A stretch of 64,000 nucleotides of DNA from Thiotrichaceae bacterium UBA973 (GTDB lineage: Bacteria > Pseudomonadota > Gammaproteobacteria > Eutrophobiales > Eutrophobiaceae): NCBI GenBank assembly GCA_002292815.1, contig DBBX01000028.1, positions 205,773-269,772 of the forward strand. Direction: 5' to 3'. Of this stretch, positions 24,893 to 33,078 are shown piece after piece. The position numbers and the translations under genes are program-made. Numbering within the stretch: position 1 is the first letter of the stretch; each line of letters starts with the position of its first letter. The notes beneath the pieces are model-generated. The model had not been told where the DNA came from. It saw only the letters and a list, made by a program, of their open reading frames with translations, and ran no database searches.

Positions 24893-26241
24893 TTCAGGGC
24901 ATCGATTAATTTTTCGTGGAGTCCACCGAAAGCGCCATTACTCATGATGACAATATGATCACCCTGCTGATGGTCCTTACTTATCAGGCTAATAATTTCT
25001 TCAATGTCGGTAAATACTTGGCAACGTTCACCGAGATCACTCATATATGCCGCAATGTCCCAATCGACATTATCGGCCTGGAAAAGCATTATTTGATCAG
25101 CGTCAACAAAGGCATTTGATAAAGTCTCTGCATGAACCCCCATGCGCATCGTGTTAGAACGAGGTTCCATTACGGCAATGAGCCGCCCGTTTCCCGCATG
25201 CTGACGCAGTGCCTCCAGTGTCTTTGCGATGGCAGTGGGATGATGTGCAAAATCATCATAGACCTTAATTCCCTTAGCGTCGAAAATACACTCTAAACGA
25301 CGTTTAACCGATTTAAATTCAGATAAAGCATTGCATGCCTTATCTATCGGAACACCAATATCATGAGCAGCGATAATGGCTGCTAGTCCGTTATTAGCAT
25401 TGTGTTCACCAATTAATGACCAGGAAACTTTTCCCACAAACTTATTCTTCCTAAATACTGAAAAATTTCGGTAATCCTTATCTGCATCAGTAAGTGACCA
25501 CTCTGAATTAGAACCAAGTATTGTTTCAGTTGGTGTCCAACAGCCCATCTCTAAAACCTTTGTGACTTCCATATCATCTTGAGGAACAATAATCTTGCCT
25601 TGTTGCGGGATAGTACGTAACAAATGATGGAATTCGCGTCTTATAGCTGCAATATCGTGAAATATATCAGCATGATCAAACTCGATGTTATTTATTATCA
25701 AGGTTTTTGGATGGTAATGTATAAATTTAGAGCGTTTATCATGGAATGCCGTGTCATACTCGTCTGCCTCAATAACAAAATAGTCAGAATCTGTATAACG
25801 TGCTGATAATCCAAAGTTTTCTGCAACACCACCAATCAAAAACCCGGGGTTTAGTTTGGCATATTCCAGGATCCAGCTTAATATCGTTGTTGTTGTTGTT
25901 TTACCATGCGTACCCGATACGGCGAGTACATGTTTATCCTTTAATACTTCTTGATATAACCATTCAGGCCCAGAGACATATGGGAGCTGCCTATTCAACA
26001 CGCTCTCAAGAGCACGATTACCTCGTGAGATTGTATTACCGACAATGACCAAGTCTGGTGTTGGCTTAAGGTGCTCTGGTTCATAGCCATTCATGAGCTC
26101 AACACCCAAAGCAGTGAGTTGATCACTCATTGGTGGATAGACATTCTGGTCAGACCCAGTGACCTGATGCCCTAAGGAGCGTGCGATTTGTGCCACGCCT
26201 CCCATGAATGTGCCACAGATACCTAAAATGTGAATATGCAT
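24889..26241 (-). CDS. mpl: UDP-N-acetylmuramate:L-alanyl-gamma-D-glutamyl-meso-DAP ligase
   Basis: Murein-recycling ligase that attaches the recovered tripeptide to UDP-MurNAc. The N-terminal nucleotide domain starts HIHILGICGTFMGGVAQIAR; the P-loop is SGTHGKTTTTT (about 110-120); IEADEYDTAFHDKRSKF and FAHHPTAI are typical Mur-ligase motifs. Length 450 matches E. coli Mpl (457). The ATG overlaps the TAA of the upstream membrane protein gene by one base. Confidence 0.97.
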   Translation of the reverse strand: MHIHILGICGTFMGGVAQIARSLGHQVTGSDQNVYPPMSDQLTALGVELMNGYEPEHLKPTPDLVIVGNTISRGNRALESVLNRQLPYVSGPEWLYQEVLKDKHVLAVSGTHGKTTTTTILSWILEYAKLNPGFLIGGVAENFGLSARYTDSDYFVIEADEYDTAFHDKRSKFIHYHPKTLIINNIEFDHADIFHDIAAIRREFHHLLRTIPQQGKIIVPQDDMEVTKVLEMGCWTPTETILGSNSEWSLTDADKDYRNFSVFRKNKFVGKVSWSLIGEHNANNGLAAIIAAHDIGVPIDKACNALSEFKSVKRRLECIFDAKGIKVYDDFAHHPTAIAKTLEALRQHAGNGRLIAVMEPRSNTMRMGVHAETLSNAFVDADQIMLFQADNVDWDIAAYMSDLGERCQVFTDIEEIISLISKDHQQGDHIVIMSNGAFGGLHEKLIDALN

Positions 26242-26816
26242 TAAGCCACATCCATTGGCATGATAGCCGCAGTAAAACTAAAGATGACCCAGATATAAGA
26301 AATAGCCAATATAATTGCTGAGAACATATTAATATCGAGGGCATGTCTAAGAATATGCCCCATTATGGTGATATTCCAACATGCTAATACGGCCAAAAAC
26401 AACAAACCCAGGGCATGCACTCCGCTAGAGGCCATCGCCTCTTCCCCACCGATACCAATAAAAAGGTATAGCGGTAGCGCTAAAATACTAATAATAATCC
26501 CGGTGCCGGCCAAAGCTGTGACCATCTGCACCCAACGTTCTGATTTTCCCCTTATTTGTAATAAGGCTAGAGAGAAGATGATTATCAAAGCGACTTCCAT
26601 AACACCTGCGAAAACGGCTTTTTCGATTGGCTGAGACAATGCCGCTAGCTGAACCGACAATAAACCATATCCGACTAGACAAAGTGTTAATAAATTCTTG
26701 GATGCAGGTATGTCCTGAGGCCCCTTATTCAAGCGACAGATTTCAAAAAAGGCTAAAAAGAGTACTTTAATAGCAGACAACATTGAATATTTAAAAGTCC
26801 CAAATTGATGATGCAA
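26241..26816 (-). CDS. Conserved multi-spanning membrane protein
   Basis: A 191-residue protein with about five membrane segments (near 40-58, 65-85, 97-118, 130-152 and 163-185). It has no catalytic motif I recognise. The layout, with an N-terminal amphipathic stretch and no signal peptide, resembles the loosely defined Yip1-like membrane proteins. Its stop codon overlaps the mpl start (TAATG), suggesting one transcript with mpl and the LON-domain gene, but no function follows from that. Confidence 0.75.
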   Translation of the reverse strand: MHHQFGTFKYSMLSAIKVLFLAFFEICRLNKGPQDIPASKNLLTLCLVGYGLLSVQLAALSQPIEKAVFAGVMEVALIIIFSLALLQIRGKSERWVQMVTALAGTGIIISILALPLYLFIGIGGEEAMASSGVHALGLLFLAVLACWNITIMGHILRHALDINMFSAIILAISYIWVIFSFTAAIMPMDVA

Positions 26817-26882
26817 ATATAGACGGTCCGTTTCGCGACATATTACCGTAACTCGGCAATACTTTACGACAATTCTTCCAGT

Positions 26883-26902
26883 ACTAATTAAAGATAATTA
26901 GT
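26883..26902. repeat. Inverted repeat after nspC
   Basis: Perfect 8-bp inverted repeat ACTAATTA / TAATTAGT around a 4-base loop, downstream of nspC on the - strand. There is no T-run on the - strand side, so termination of nspC here is only possible. Confidence 0.4.
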
Positions 26903-26917
26903 GATCAATTTTATTTG

Positions 26918-28069
26918 TTATACCCGATTACGAAATGATTCATAATCATTTTGCTTAATCAATTCTAAATTTTCTTCTTTACCCAATAAGTAAGTTGCTG
27001 GTAAATTAATACCATTAAACATATTTGCTTTGACCTGCATATAAGCACCAATATTTCCAAATACAACGCGGCTACCTATTTCAATTTGTTTATCAAAATA
27101 GTAATCACCAAATAAATCACCACTTAAACAACTACAACCCACTAAACGATATTCATACTTACCGTTATCTGATGTAGCCATTACTTTAGGCTGATATTGA
27201 TATTCAAATACTTCCGGCAAATGATTTATTGTTGTATCAAGAACGGCAATTATTTTATTTTTACTTTCTATAAGATCAATAACAGTAGAAACTAAATAAC
27301 CTGCTCCGGCAGTAATTGCCTTACCTGGTTCGATATAAACATCAACATTAAACTCATCTTGCAGCCATTTAATAGTGTCTTCTATTGGAGTTAGATCCGT
27401 TTTATCATTCAATAGATAGCCGCCACCCAGATTAATCCATTTTAATTTTGTATTAAATCCTGAAAGACCTGACATGACTTTTTCCACACTCTGTTTTAAT
27501 TCTTCATAGTGTGTAGATTCGCAATTATTATGTATATGCACACCCTCTATATGTTCCCAATTCAATTCTTGTTTTGAATTTTCTATAGCGAGTTGCTCAA
27601 ATGTCATACCCAATTTTGAATCTGGACGACAAGGATCGTACCTCTCGTCATTAACAAACGATAATTCGGGATTAATACGAATACCACAACTTGCACCTGA
27701 TCCAACTTTTTTTGCAACACTTTTCCATTGGTTTGTTGAGTTTAAGGTAACAAAATCACATAGCTGAATAATATTATCCCACTGATCCTGTCGATAACCT
27801 GGTGTTGTGATATGTATCGTCTGCCCCTCATCAAGCACTTCTGCCGCGAGTTGCGCTTCAAATAATGAACTACAGGAAAAACCCGACATATAAGGTTTAA
27901 TGACCTCAAGCAATCCAACCATGCTTGCAGATTTGATCGAATATAAAGGCAAACAAGCAGTTTTTTCTTTCAAGTTAACAAGTTTATCAAGCACGTTAAC
28001 AATACTCTCTTGATCATAGACATAGGCCGGCGTTAATAAGTCAGGAGTATGGGAAATTGAATCTTTCAT
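26918..28069 (-). CDS. nspC: Carboxynorspermidine/carboxyspermidine decarboxylase
   Basis: PLP-dependent fold-III decarboxylase making norspermidine or spermidine from its carboxy form. The Lys that holds PLP is in PLYSIKSASMVGLL (about residues 41-54), near the N-terminus as in the family. SGFSCSSLFEAQLA, HIHNNCES, WINLGGGYLL, IEPGKAI and GCSCLSGDLFGDY follow the NspC pattern. Length 383 is normal. The partner carboxynorspermidine dehydrogenase, often adjacent, is not in this window. A related fold-III decarboxylase of other specificity cannot be fully excluded. Confidence 0.85.
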   Translation of the reverse strand: MKDSISHTPDLLTPAYVYDQESIVNVLDKLVNLKEKTACLPLYSIKSASMVGLLEVIKPYMSGFSCSSLFEAQLAAEVLDEGQTIHITTPGYRQDQWDNIIQLCDFVTLNSTNQWKSVAKKVGSGASCGIRINPELSFVNDERYDPCRPDSKLGMTFEQLAIENSKQELNWEHIEGVHIHNNCESTHYEELKQSVEKVMSGLSGFNTKLKWINLGGGYLLNDKTDLTPIEDTIKWLQDEFNVDVYIEPGKAITAGAGYLVSTVIDLIESKNKIIAVLDTTINHLPEVFEYQYQPKVMATSDNGKYEYRLVGCSCLSGDLFGDYYFDKQIEIGSRVVFGNIGAYMQVKANMFNGINLPATYLLGKEENLELIKQNDYESFRNRV

Positions 28070-28113
28070 GTTATTGTTGTTCTTATGTATGAAATAAATT
28101 TTTATGAGGAAAT

Positions 28114-28491
28114 ATGATGCATCCTAAACTCTGTCTTTACCTAGCTTCGTTGTTAGCTCTTTTGAGCCTGAATGTTCATGCGGAATATAAGACGTCCGGG
28201 CAAATGACTCAGGAAGAATATCAAAAGGTCAGTGAATCGTCAGCCGAATATAATGAATGTTTGAATGAATTCGCGATCAGTCAGCTTCAGTCACAAACAG
28301 ATACCCGAGTTATCGCTGACCATGCTATGAAAGAATGCGCCAAACATCTGGAAAGTCTCTATGAATTTCTACTAACAGGGAACTATGCTCCAGAAGCAAT
28401 GAGACGCTTTGTCAGTAGTATCAGCAATAAATCTGCAAATAAATTGTTGTCGAATGTAATGCGGTATAAGGCAATGCAAAGCCAACAATAG
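28114..28491 (+). CDS. Small exported protein of unknown function
   Basis: A 125-residue protein with a clear Sec signal peptide (about 1-23, cut VHA-EY). The mature part is helical with two Cys (in YNECLNEF and MKECAKHL) about 37 residues apart that may form a disulphide. GAGGA lies shortly before tandem ATGs at 28114 and 28117; either may be used. It is divergent from nspC and convergent with rppH. I do not recognise the family. Confidence 0.7.
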   Translation: MMHPKLCLYLASLLALLSLNVHAEYKTSGQMTQEEYQKVSESSAEYNECLNEFAISQLQSQTDTRVIADHAMKECAKHLESLYEFLLTGNYAPEAMRRFVSSISNKSANKLLSNVMRYKAMQSQQ

Positions 28492-28498
28492 CCCTGAT

Positions 28499-28990
28499 TT
28501 ACAATCTCCGCCCAAAACCTGCTGATATAAAGGGGGCAAATTGCCTGATGGCCTGCTCATAAACATTGCGTTTGAAAGAAACGACTTCATCAATGGGGTC
28601 CCATAGATCGACCCATTTCCATATATCGAATTCTGGTTCATCAGAATGGGTAAGATTTACGTAACTTTCATCTGCAACGAGCCTGAGTAAATACCAGATT
28701 TGTTTCTGACCGATGCATAAAGGGTAAGTATTGTGACGAATAAATCGCTTCGGCAGCCAATACTTCAGCCAATCATCCGTAGAGCCCATTATCTCGACAT
28801 GTTCTTCGTCTAAGCCTGTTTCTTCCTTCAATTCACGATACATGGCTAATTCGGGTGATTCGTCTTTTTTGATACCGCCTTGAGGAAATTGCCACGCATC
28901 CATACCCAGTCGACGAGCCCAAAAGACCCGCCCTTCGTCATTTGTCAGTATGATGCCTACATTGGCCCTGAAACCTTCTGAATCAATCAC
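28499..28990 (-). CDS. rppH: RNA pyrophosphohydrolase
   Basis: Nudix enzyme that removes pyrophosphate from mRNA 5' ends to trigger decay. The family start GFRANVGIILTNDEGRVFWARR and the Nudix box GGIKKDESPELAMYRELKEE are both present (box near residues 38-60). WLKYWLPKRFIR and IGQKQIWYLLRL are further RppH marks. Length 163 is close to E. coli (176). Confidence 0.97.
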   Translation of the reverse strand: MIDSEGFRANVGIILTNDEGRVFWARRLGMDAWQFPQGGIKKDESPELAMYRELKEETGLDEEHVEIMGSTDDWLKYWLPKRFIRHNTYPLCIGQKQIWYLLRLVADESYVNLTHSDEPEFDIWKWVDLWDPIDEVVSFKRNVYEQAIRQFAPFISAGFGRRL

Positions 28991-29128
28991 TCGTCATTCA
29001 CCGCTATTAATATCAGTCGATTTTCCAATAATAGAACAAAACAAGCAAACCCTATGGAAATATTTGCCTTATTTATAATAACTCCTACACTAGCCACCTT
29101 CGAATTCTGACGGTATTGACCCTTAATT

Positions 29129-29785
29129 ATGAAACTCGCTCTATTTGATTTGGATAACACCTTAATTGCTGGTGACAGCGACTGCCTGTGGGGAGAATTC
29201 CTGACTGAGCAAGGCTACGTCGATTCTGCAGCTTATCAGGCCGGGCATGAAAAATTTTACGAAGAATATGTCGCTGGAACGATGAACATCTATGCCTTTC
29301 TCGAGTTTCAGTTAAAAGTGTTGGCCGACAATGACCGAGCGCAATTAGAAGCGTGGCGAAAAAATTATATTGAAACAAAAATCAAACCGATCATGCTACC
29401 TCAAGCAATAGCACTAATAGATGATCATCGCCAGAAAGGGCATGAATTATTAATTATCACAGCAACCAATCGATTCATCACTGAGCCGATTGCCAATGAA
29501 TTTAAAATTGATAATTTAATTGCCTGCGAACCGGAAGAAATTAATGGCCAATATACCGGAAAAGTTTCTGGCACACCTTCTTATGGTGAAGGTAAAGTGA
29601 TTCGATTAAATGATTGGTTAGATAATCAGGAACAAAAACTTGAAGAATCCTGGTTTTATAGCGATTCACACAATGACATCCCACTTTTAAAAGAAGTTAA
29701 TCATGCCATTGCTGTGGATGCAGATGACACATTAATAGCAGAAGCAGAAAATCAAAACTGGCCTGTTATTAGTTTAAGGGCATGA
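29129..29785 (+). CDS. HAD-IB family phosphatase (SerB-like)
   Basis: A 218-residue haloacid-dehalogenase-superfamily hydrolase of subfamily IB. Motif I is FDLDNTL with Asp7 and Asp9, motif II is LIITATNRF, and the late motif is YSDSHNDIPLL. It has the helical cap between motifs I and II. Close relatives include phosphoserine phosphatase and phosphorylcholine-type phosphatases; the exact substrate is not clear. Divergent from rppH, with 138 bases between them. Confidence 0.9.
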   Translation: MKLALFDLDNTLIAGDSDCLWGEFLTEQGYVDSAAYQAGHEKFYEEYVAGTMNIYAFLEFQLKVLADNDRAQLEAWRKNYIETKIKPIMLPQAIALIDDHRQKGHELLIITATNRFITEPIANEFKIDNLIACEPEEINGQYTGKVSGTPSYGEGKVIRLNDWLDNQEQKLEESWFYSDSHNDIPLLKEVNHAIAVDADDTLIAEAENQNWPVISLRA

Positions 29786-29963
29786 TTTAAACTGCTAGCG
29801 ACCCGAAGTGATAGTTGCGCATCTTTTTTATGACTGCTTTATGATTGAAAACAGCAAAAGGATGCTTCACTACGTCAGTTTCATACTTCCTATATAATAT
29901 TATCTGACATTCGGCTCACTAAGATACTGTTATGCGCTAAAAATATTAAATCGAGGATTAATT

Positions 29964-30251
29964 ATGTCAAATGAAGGCTATCACGAACCAATAGATGAAC
30001 TTACAAATGAAACAAGAGATATGCATAGAGCAATTACATCGCTGATGGAAGAACTTGAGGCGGTTGATTGGTACAACCAAAGAGTTGATGCATGTAAAGA
30101 TAAAGAATTAAAAGCAATACTTGCACATAATAGAGACGAAGAAAAAGAACATGCGGCGATGGTTCTTGAGTGGATTAGAAGAAAAGACCCTAGATTTGAT
30201 AAAGAACTTAAGGATTATTTGTTTACTGATAAGCCAATTGCACATACATAA
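29964..30251 (+). CDS. Encapsulated-ferritin-like protein (EncFtn family), no targeting tail
   Basis: A 95-residue two-helix ferritin-like protein. Helix 1 holds SLMEELEAVDWYNQR and helix 2 holds AHNRDEEKEHAAMVLEWIRR, matching EncFtn ferroxidases. Against Rhodospirillum rubrum EncFtn (numbers from memory), the metal residues all appear kept with a shift of two: Glu29, Glu30, Glu32, Trp36, Tyr37, Glu60 and His63. EncFtn normally works inside an encapsulin shell and carries a C-terminal targeting peptide, or is fused to the shell. This protein stops soon after the family's YLFT motif, at DKPIAHT, and no shell gene is within the window. GAGG precedes the ATG by about 8 bases; TATAAT lies at 29893. 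Confidence 0.88.
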   Translation: MSNEGYHEPIDELTNETRDMHRAITSLMEELEAVDWYNQRVDACKDKELKAILAHNRDEEKEHAAMVLEWIRRKDPRFDKELKDYLFTDKPIAHT

Positions 30252-30258
30252 AAACACA

Positions 30259-30336
30259 TAACAAATCATTGCAACCGACCAGTCAACACGCAGTTTCGCT
30301 ACACTCTGCGTTGCCGAGCAACTGAGTTCAAACGTT
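30259..30336. repeat. Imperfect inverted repeat after the EncFtn gene, attC-like
   Basis: TAACAA (30259) and AACGTT (30331) bracket an imperfect palindrome: CAAC-A-CGCAG (30284-30293) pairs with CTGCGTTG (30306-30313), leaving one bulged A. CAGT (30280) pairs with ACTG (30321). The layout (outer AAC/GTT, inner stem with an extrahelical base, 78 bases) resembles an integron attC site, but the outer 7-mers do not match RYYYAAC/GTTRRRY. A simple hairpin is the alternative. Confidence 0.4.
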
Positions 30337-30399
30337 CACGTCCAATCCTAGCTAGAAGCAGATTTATTAATCATACGCTGTTAAGGCTTGCCGAATAAA

Positions 30400-30431
30400 A
30401 AAGCCCTTAACTATTTCTAGATAAGGGCTTT
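30400..30431. terminator. Bidirectional terminator between EncFtn and mdh
   Basis: Ten-base-pair stem AAAGCCCTTA / TAAGGGCTTT with a 12-base loop. It has T-rich sequence after it on both strands (TATATTTTTA on +, TTTTTT on -), so it can serve both converging genes. Confidence 0.8.
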
Positions 30432-30451
30432 ATATTTTTATAACTTTAAAC

Positions 30452-31429
30452 TTAAAGAATCTTTGCTACTGCATCTCTTTCTTCTTCTAATTCTTTTTGT
30501 GTGGCATTCATCATTGACTGACTAAATTCGTTAATTTCTAAACCTTGAACGATTGAATAGTCACCATCTTTACAAGTTACAGGAAACGAATAAACCAAAC
30601 CTTCTGGAATACCATAACTACCATCACTTGGAACACCCATGCTGACCCAATCACCATCTGCTGTTCCTAAAGCCCAGTCGCGAATATGATCTACTGCACC
30701 GTTCGCTGCTGATGCGGCACTAGATGCGCCTCTGGCCTCAATGATCTCTGCACCACGTTTTGCGACACGAGGAATATATTGATCTTTGTACCAATCAAAA
30801 TCGACCATGTCCTTAGCTGCTTTTCCTGCGACTGTTGCATTAGAAATATCAGGATATTGCGTCGTCGAATGATTACCCCAAATCGTCATTTTTTTAATAT
30901 CACTCACTTGTGATTCTGTCTGCGCAGCAAGCTGTGCCAGTGCACGATTATGGTCAAGGCGAGTCATTGCCGTAAAATTACGCGGATTTAAATCCGGCGC
31001 ACTAAGCTTTGCAGTGTGTGCGTTAGTGTTAGCTGGGTTACCAACGACTAATACTTTTACATCACGACTGGCATTAGCATTTAATGCTTGCCCCTGAACC
31101 TTGAAGATACCACCGTTCGCTTCCAGCAAATCACTTCGTTCCATACCAGGCCCACGAGGTTTTGCACCCACCAATAACGCATAATCAACATCTTTAAATG
31201 CAGTGTTAGCATCATCTGCCAAAACAAAACCAGCTGAGAGAGGAAATGCACAATCGTCAATTTCCATCACTACGCCTTCTAATGCTTTCATGGCCGGTGT
31301 GACTTCTAATAGTTGCAAGATAACAGGTTGATCCGGACCGAGCATTTGCCCGGAAGCGATGCGAAACAACAAGGAATAGCCAATTTGACCAGCAGCACCT
31401 GTGACTGCAACACGAACAGGGGGTTTCAT
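30452..31429 (-). CDS. mdh: Malate dehydrogenase
   Basis: TCA-cycle oxidoreductase, malate to oxaloacetate. NAD-binding GAAGQIGYS (11-19); substrate Arg residues in GAKPRGPGMERSDLL; TRLDHNRA; catalytic His in IWGNHSTTQYPD. It is the longer, cytosolic/chloroplast-like MDH type (325 residues) seen in actinobacteria and many beta/gammaproteobacteria, rather than the E. coli type (312). It follows gltA with a 45-base gap on the same strand and ends at a strong bidirectional terminator. Confidence 0.96.
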   Translation of the reverse strand: MKPPVRVAVTGAAGQIGYSLLFRIASGQMLGPDQPVILQLLEVTPAMKALEGVVMEIDDCAFPLSAGFVLADDANTAFKDVDYALLVGAKPRGPGMERSDLLEANGGIFKVQGQALNANASRDVKVLVVGNPANTNAHTAKLSAPDLNPRNFTAMTRLDHNRALAQLAAQTESQVSDIKKMTIWGNHSTTQYPDISNATVAGKAAKDMVDFDWYKDQYIPRVAKRGAEIIEARGASSAASAANGAVDHIRDWALGTADGDWVSMGVPSDGSYGIPEGLVYSFPVTCKDGDYSIVQGLEINEFSQSMMNATQKELEEERDAVAKIL

Positions 31430-31474
31430 TCTCTTAATTCTCCTTTGAATCTTTTATTTATTTAATTTGATTGC

Positions 31475-32770
31475 TTATTTACGTTTGTTTATAGGTACGT
31501 AATCGCGTTTTTCTTTACCGACATACAGTTGGCGCGGACGTCCAATCTTGAAATCAGGGTCTTCCATCATTTCCAACCATTGTGCAATCCAGCCTACTGA
31601 TCGCGCCAATGCAAACATGACGGTATACATAGATGTCGGAATACCGAGAGCCTTCAAGATAATGCCTGAATAAAAATCAACGTTAGGATAAAGTTTACGT
31701 TCGATAAAATACTCGTCTTTTAAAGCGATTTCTTCAAGCGCCATTGCAATTTCAAAAGTGGGTTGATCAACAGTATCTATTTCTTCTAGTAGATCATGGC
31801 AAACCTGACGAATAATCGTCGCACGTGGATCATGGTTTTTATAAACCCGATGACCAAAGCCCATTAATTTGAAATTATCGTCTTTGTCTTTGGCTCGTGC
31901 GATAAATTTTGGAATATTGTCTGCAGTACCAATTTCTGCCAACATCTTAAGAACTGCTTCGTTTGCACCACCATGAGCACTTCCCCAAAGCGTAACAATA
32001 CCAGCAGCGATACAAGCAAAAGGGTTTGCTTCGGCACTGCCTGCCAGGCGCACGGTCGAGGTTGATGCATTTTGCTCATGGTCTGCATGCAAAATCAGCA
32101 TTAAATTAAGTGCCTTAACAGCTGTAGGATTCGGAGTGTATTCACGCATAGGTACTGAAAACATCATGTTCAAGAAGTTCTCGACATAACCTAGATCATC
32201 TCTGGAATAGACAAAAGGATGACCTACAGAGTGCTTGTAGCAATGCGCCGCTAAGATTGGCATCTTTGCAATAACACGAATTGCGGTTAATTCACGATCC
32301 AAAGGATCATGTATATCCATTGCTTCGTGATAATACGATGACAATGCACCTGTCACACCAATCAACATGGACATGGGATGTGCATCATAGAGATAACCCG
32401 TGTAAAAACGTTCTAGATGCTCGTGCACCATATTGCGTTTATTCAAATGCCCACGGAAAGTATCAAATTGGTCTTCTGTTGGAAGCTCACCATAAAGCAA
32501 TAAATAACATACCTCGAGATAAGAACTGTTCTTAGCAAGTTCTTCAATTGAATAACCCCGATGAAGCAGGATACCTTTTTCTCCATCCAGATATGTAATC
32601 GCGCTTTTACATGCCGCAGTTGTCGTAAAACCCGGATCAAAAGTGAACACCTCAAGTTCTTTATAGAGCGTTTTCGTATCAATTACTGGCGCACCATAGA
32701 CTCCGGTCAAGATGGGACATTCAACCTGTTTTCCAGTGCGATTATCAGTGATAGTGACCGTATCAGCCAT
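31475..32770 (-). CDS. gltA: Citrate synthase
   Basis: First enzyme of the TCA cycle, of the hexameric type-II form common in Gram-negatives (431 residues). Marks include GILLHRGYSIEELA, ILHADHEQNASTSTVRLAGS, LWGSAHGGANEAVL, MGFGHRVYKNHDPR and DFYSGIILKALG, covering the catalytic His and Asp residues. AGGGAGAAG gives a strong ribosome site. It is divergent from sucA across a 308-base region. Confidence 0.98.
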   Translation of the reverse strand: MADTVTITDNRTGKQVECPILTGVYGAPVIDTKTLYKELEVFTFDPGFTTTAACKSAITYLDGEKGILLHRGYSIEELAKNSSYLEVCYLLLYGELPTEDQFDTFRGHLNKRNMVHEHLERFYTGYLYDAHPMSMLIGVTGALSSYYHEAMDIHDPLDRELTAIRVIAKMPILAAHCYKHSVGHPFVYSRDDLGYVENFLNMMFSVPMREYTPNPTAVKALNLMLILHADHEQNASTSTVRLAGSAEANPFACIAAGIVTLWGSAHGGANEAVLKMLAEIGTADNIPKFIARAKDKDDNFKLMGFGHRVYKNHDPRATIIRQVCHDLLEEIDTVDQPTFEIAMALEEIALKDEYFIERKLYPNVDFYSGIILKALGIPTSMYTVMFALARSVGWIAQWLEMMEDPDFKIGRPRQLYVGKEKRDYVPINKRK

Positions 32771-33078
32771 TAAACTTCTCCCTTACTATGTCTTATTATT
32801 CGTAGTGTTGATTTAAAAATTTGCGTAAGCATACAGGCGTTTATGGCATTGCAGCAAGATCAGTTGTAATATTGCGGCTCGATTTGTGCATAAATATTAT
32901 GCTAATTTATTAATAAAGTAGTCTAAAATTATAGGAATTATATTCAGGAAATCTTATAGTTAGGCGTGATATCTATTTTAATTATACGAATTGATATAGA
33001 GCGCTCGATTTTTCATGTTTTTTTGCATAAACATCACTCTGATCCAGAGTGAAATATAATAAAAATTTTAAGGAATAG
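32771..33078. promoter_or_regulatory. Divergent control region between gltA and sucA
   Basis: 308 bases without a gene. For gltA (- strand) a plausible promoter is TTGCTG (32852-32857, read on -) with an 18-base gap to TATGCT (32828-32833). A perfect GCATAA-ATA-TTATGC inverted repeat lies at 32888-32902. Near sucA there is a 19-base palindrome (33034-33052) just before TATAAT (33055-33060). No protein factor can be named from these. Confidence 0.5.
33034..33052. promoter_or_regulatory. Palindromic operator candidate before sucA
   Basis: Perfect inverted repeat TCACTCTG-ATC-CAGAGTGA (8 + 3 + 8), ending two bases before TATAAT at 33055. It lies where a -35/-10 spacer would be, so a bound protein would block RNA polymerase. 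The start codon is only 19 bases after TATAAT, so this promoter would give a very short leader. Confidence 0.45.
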
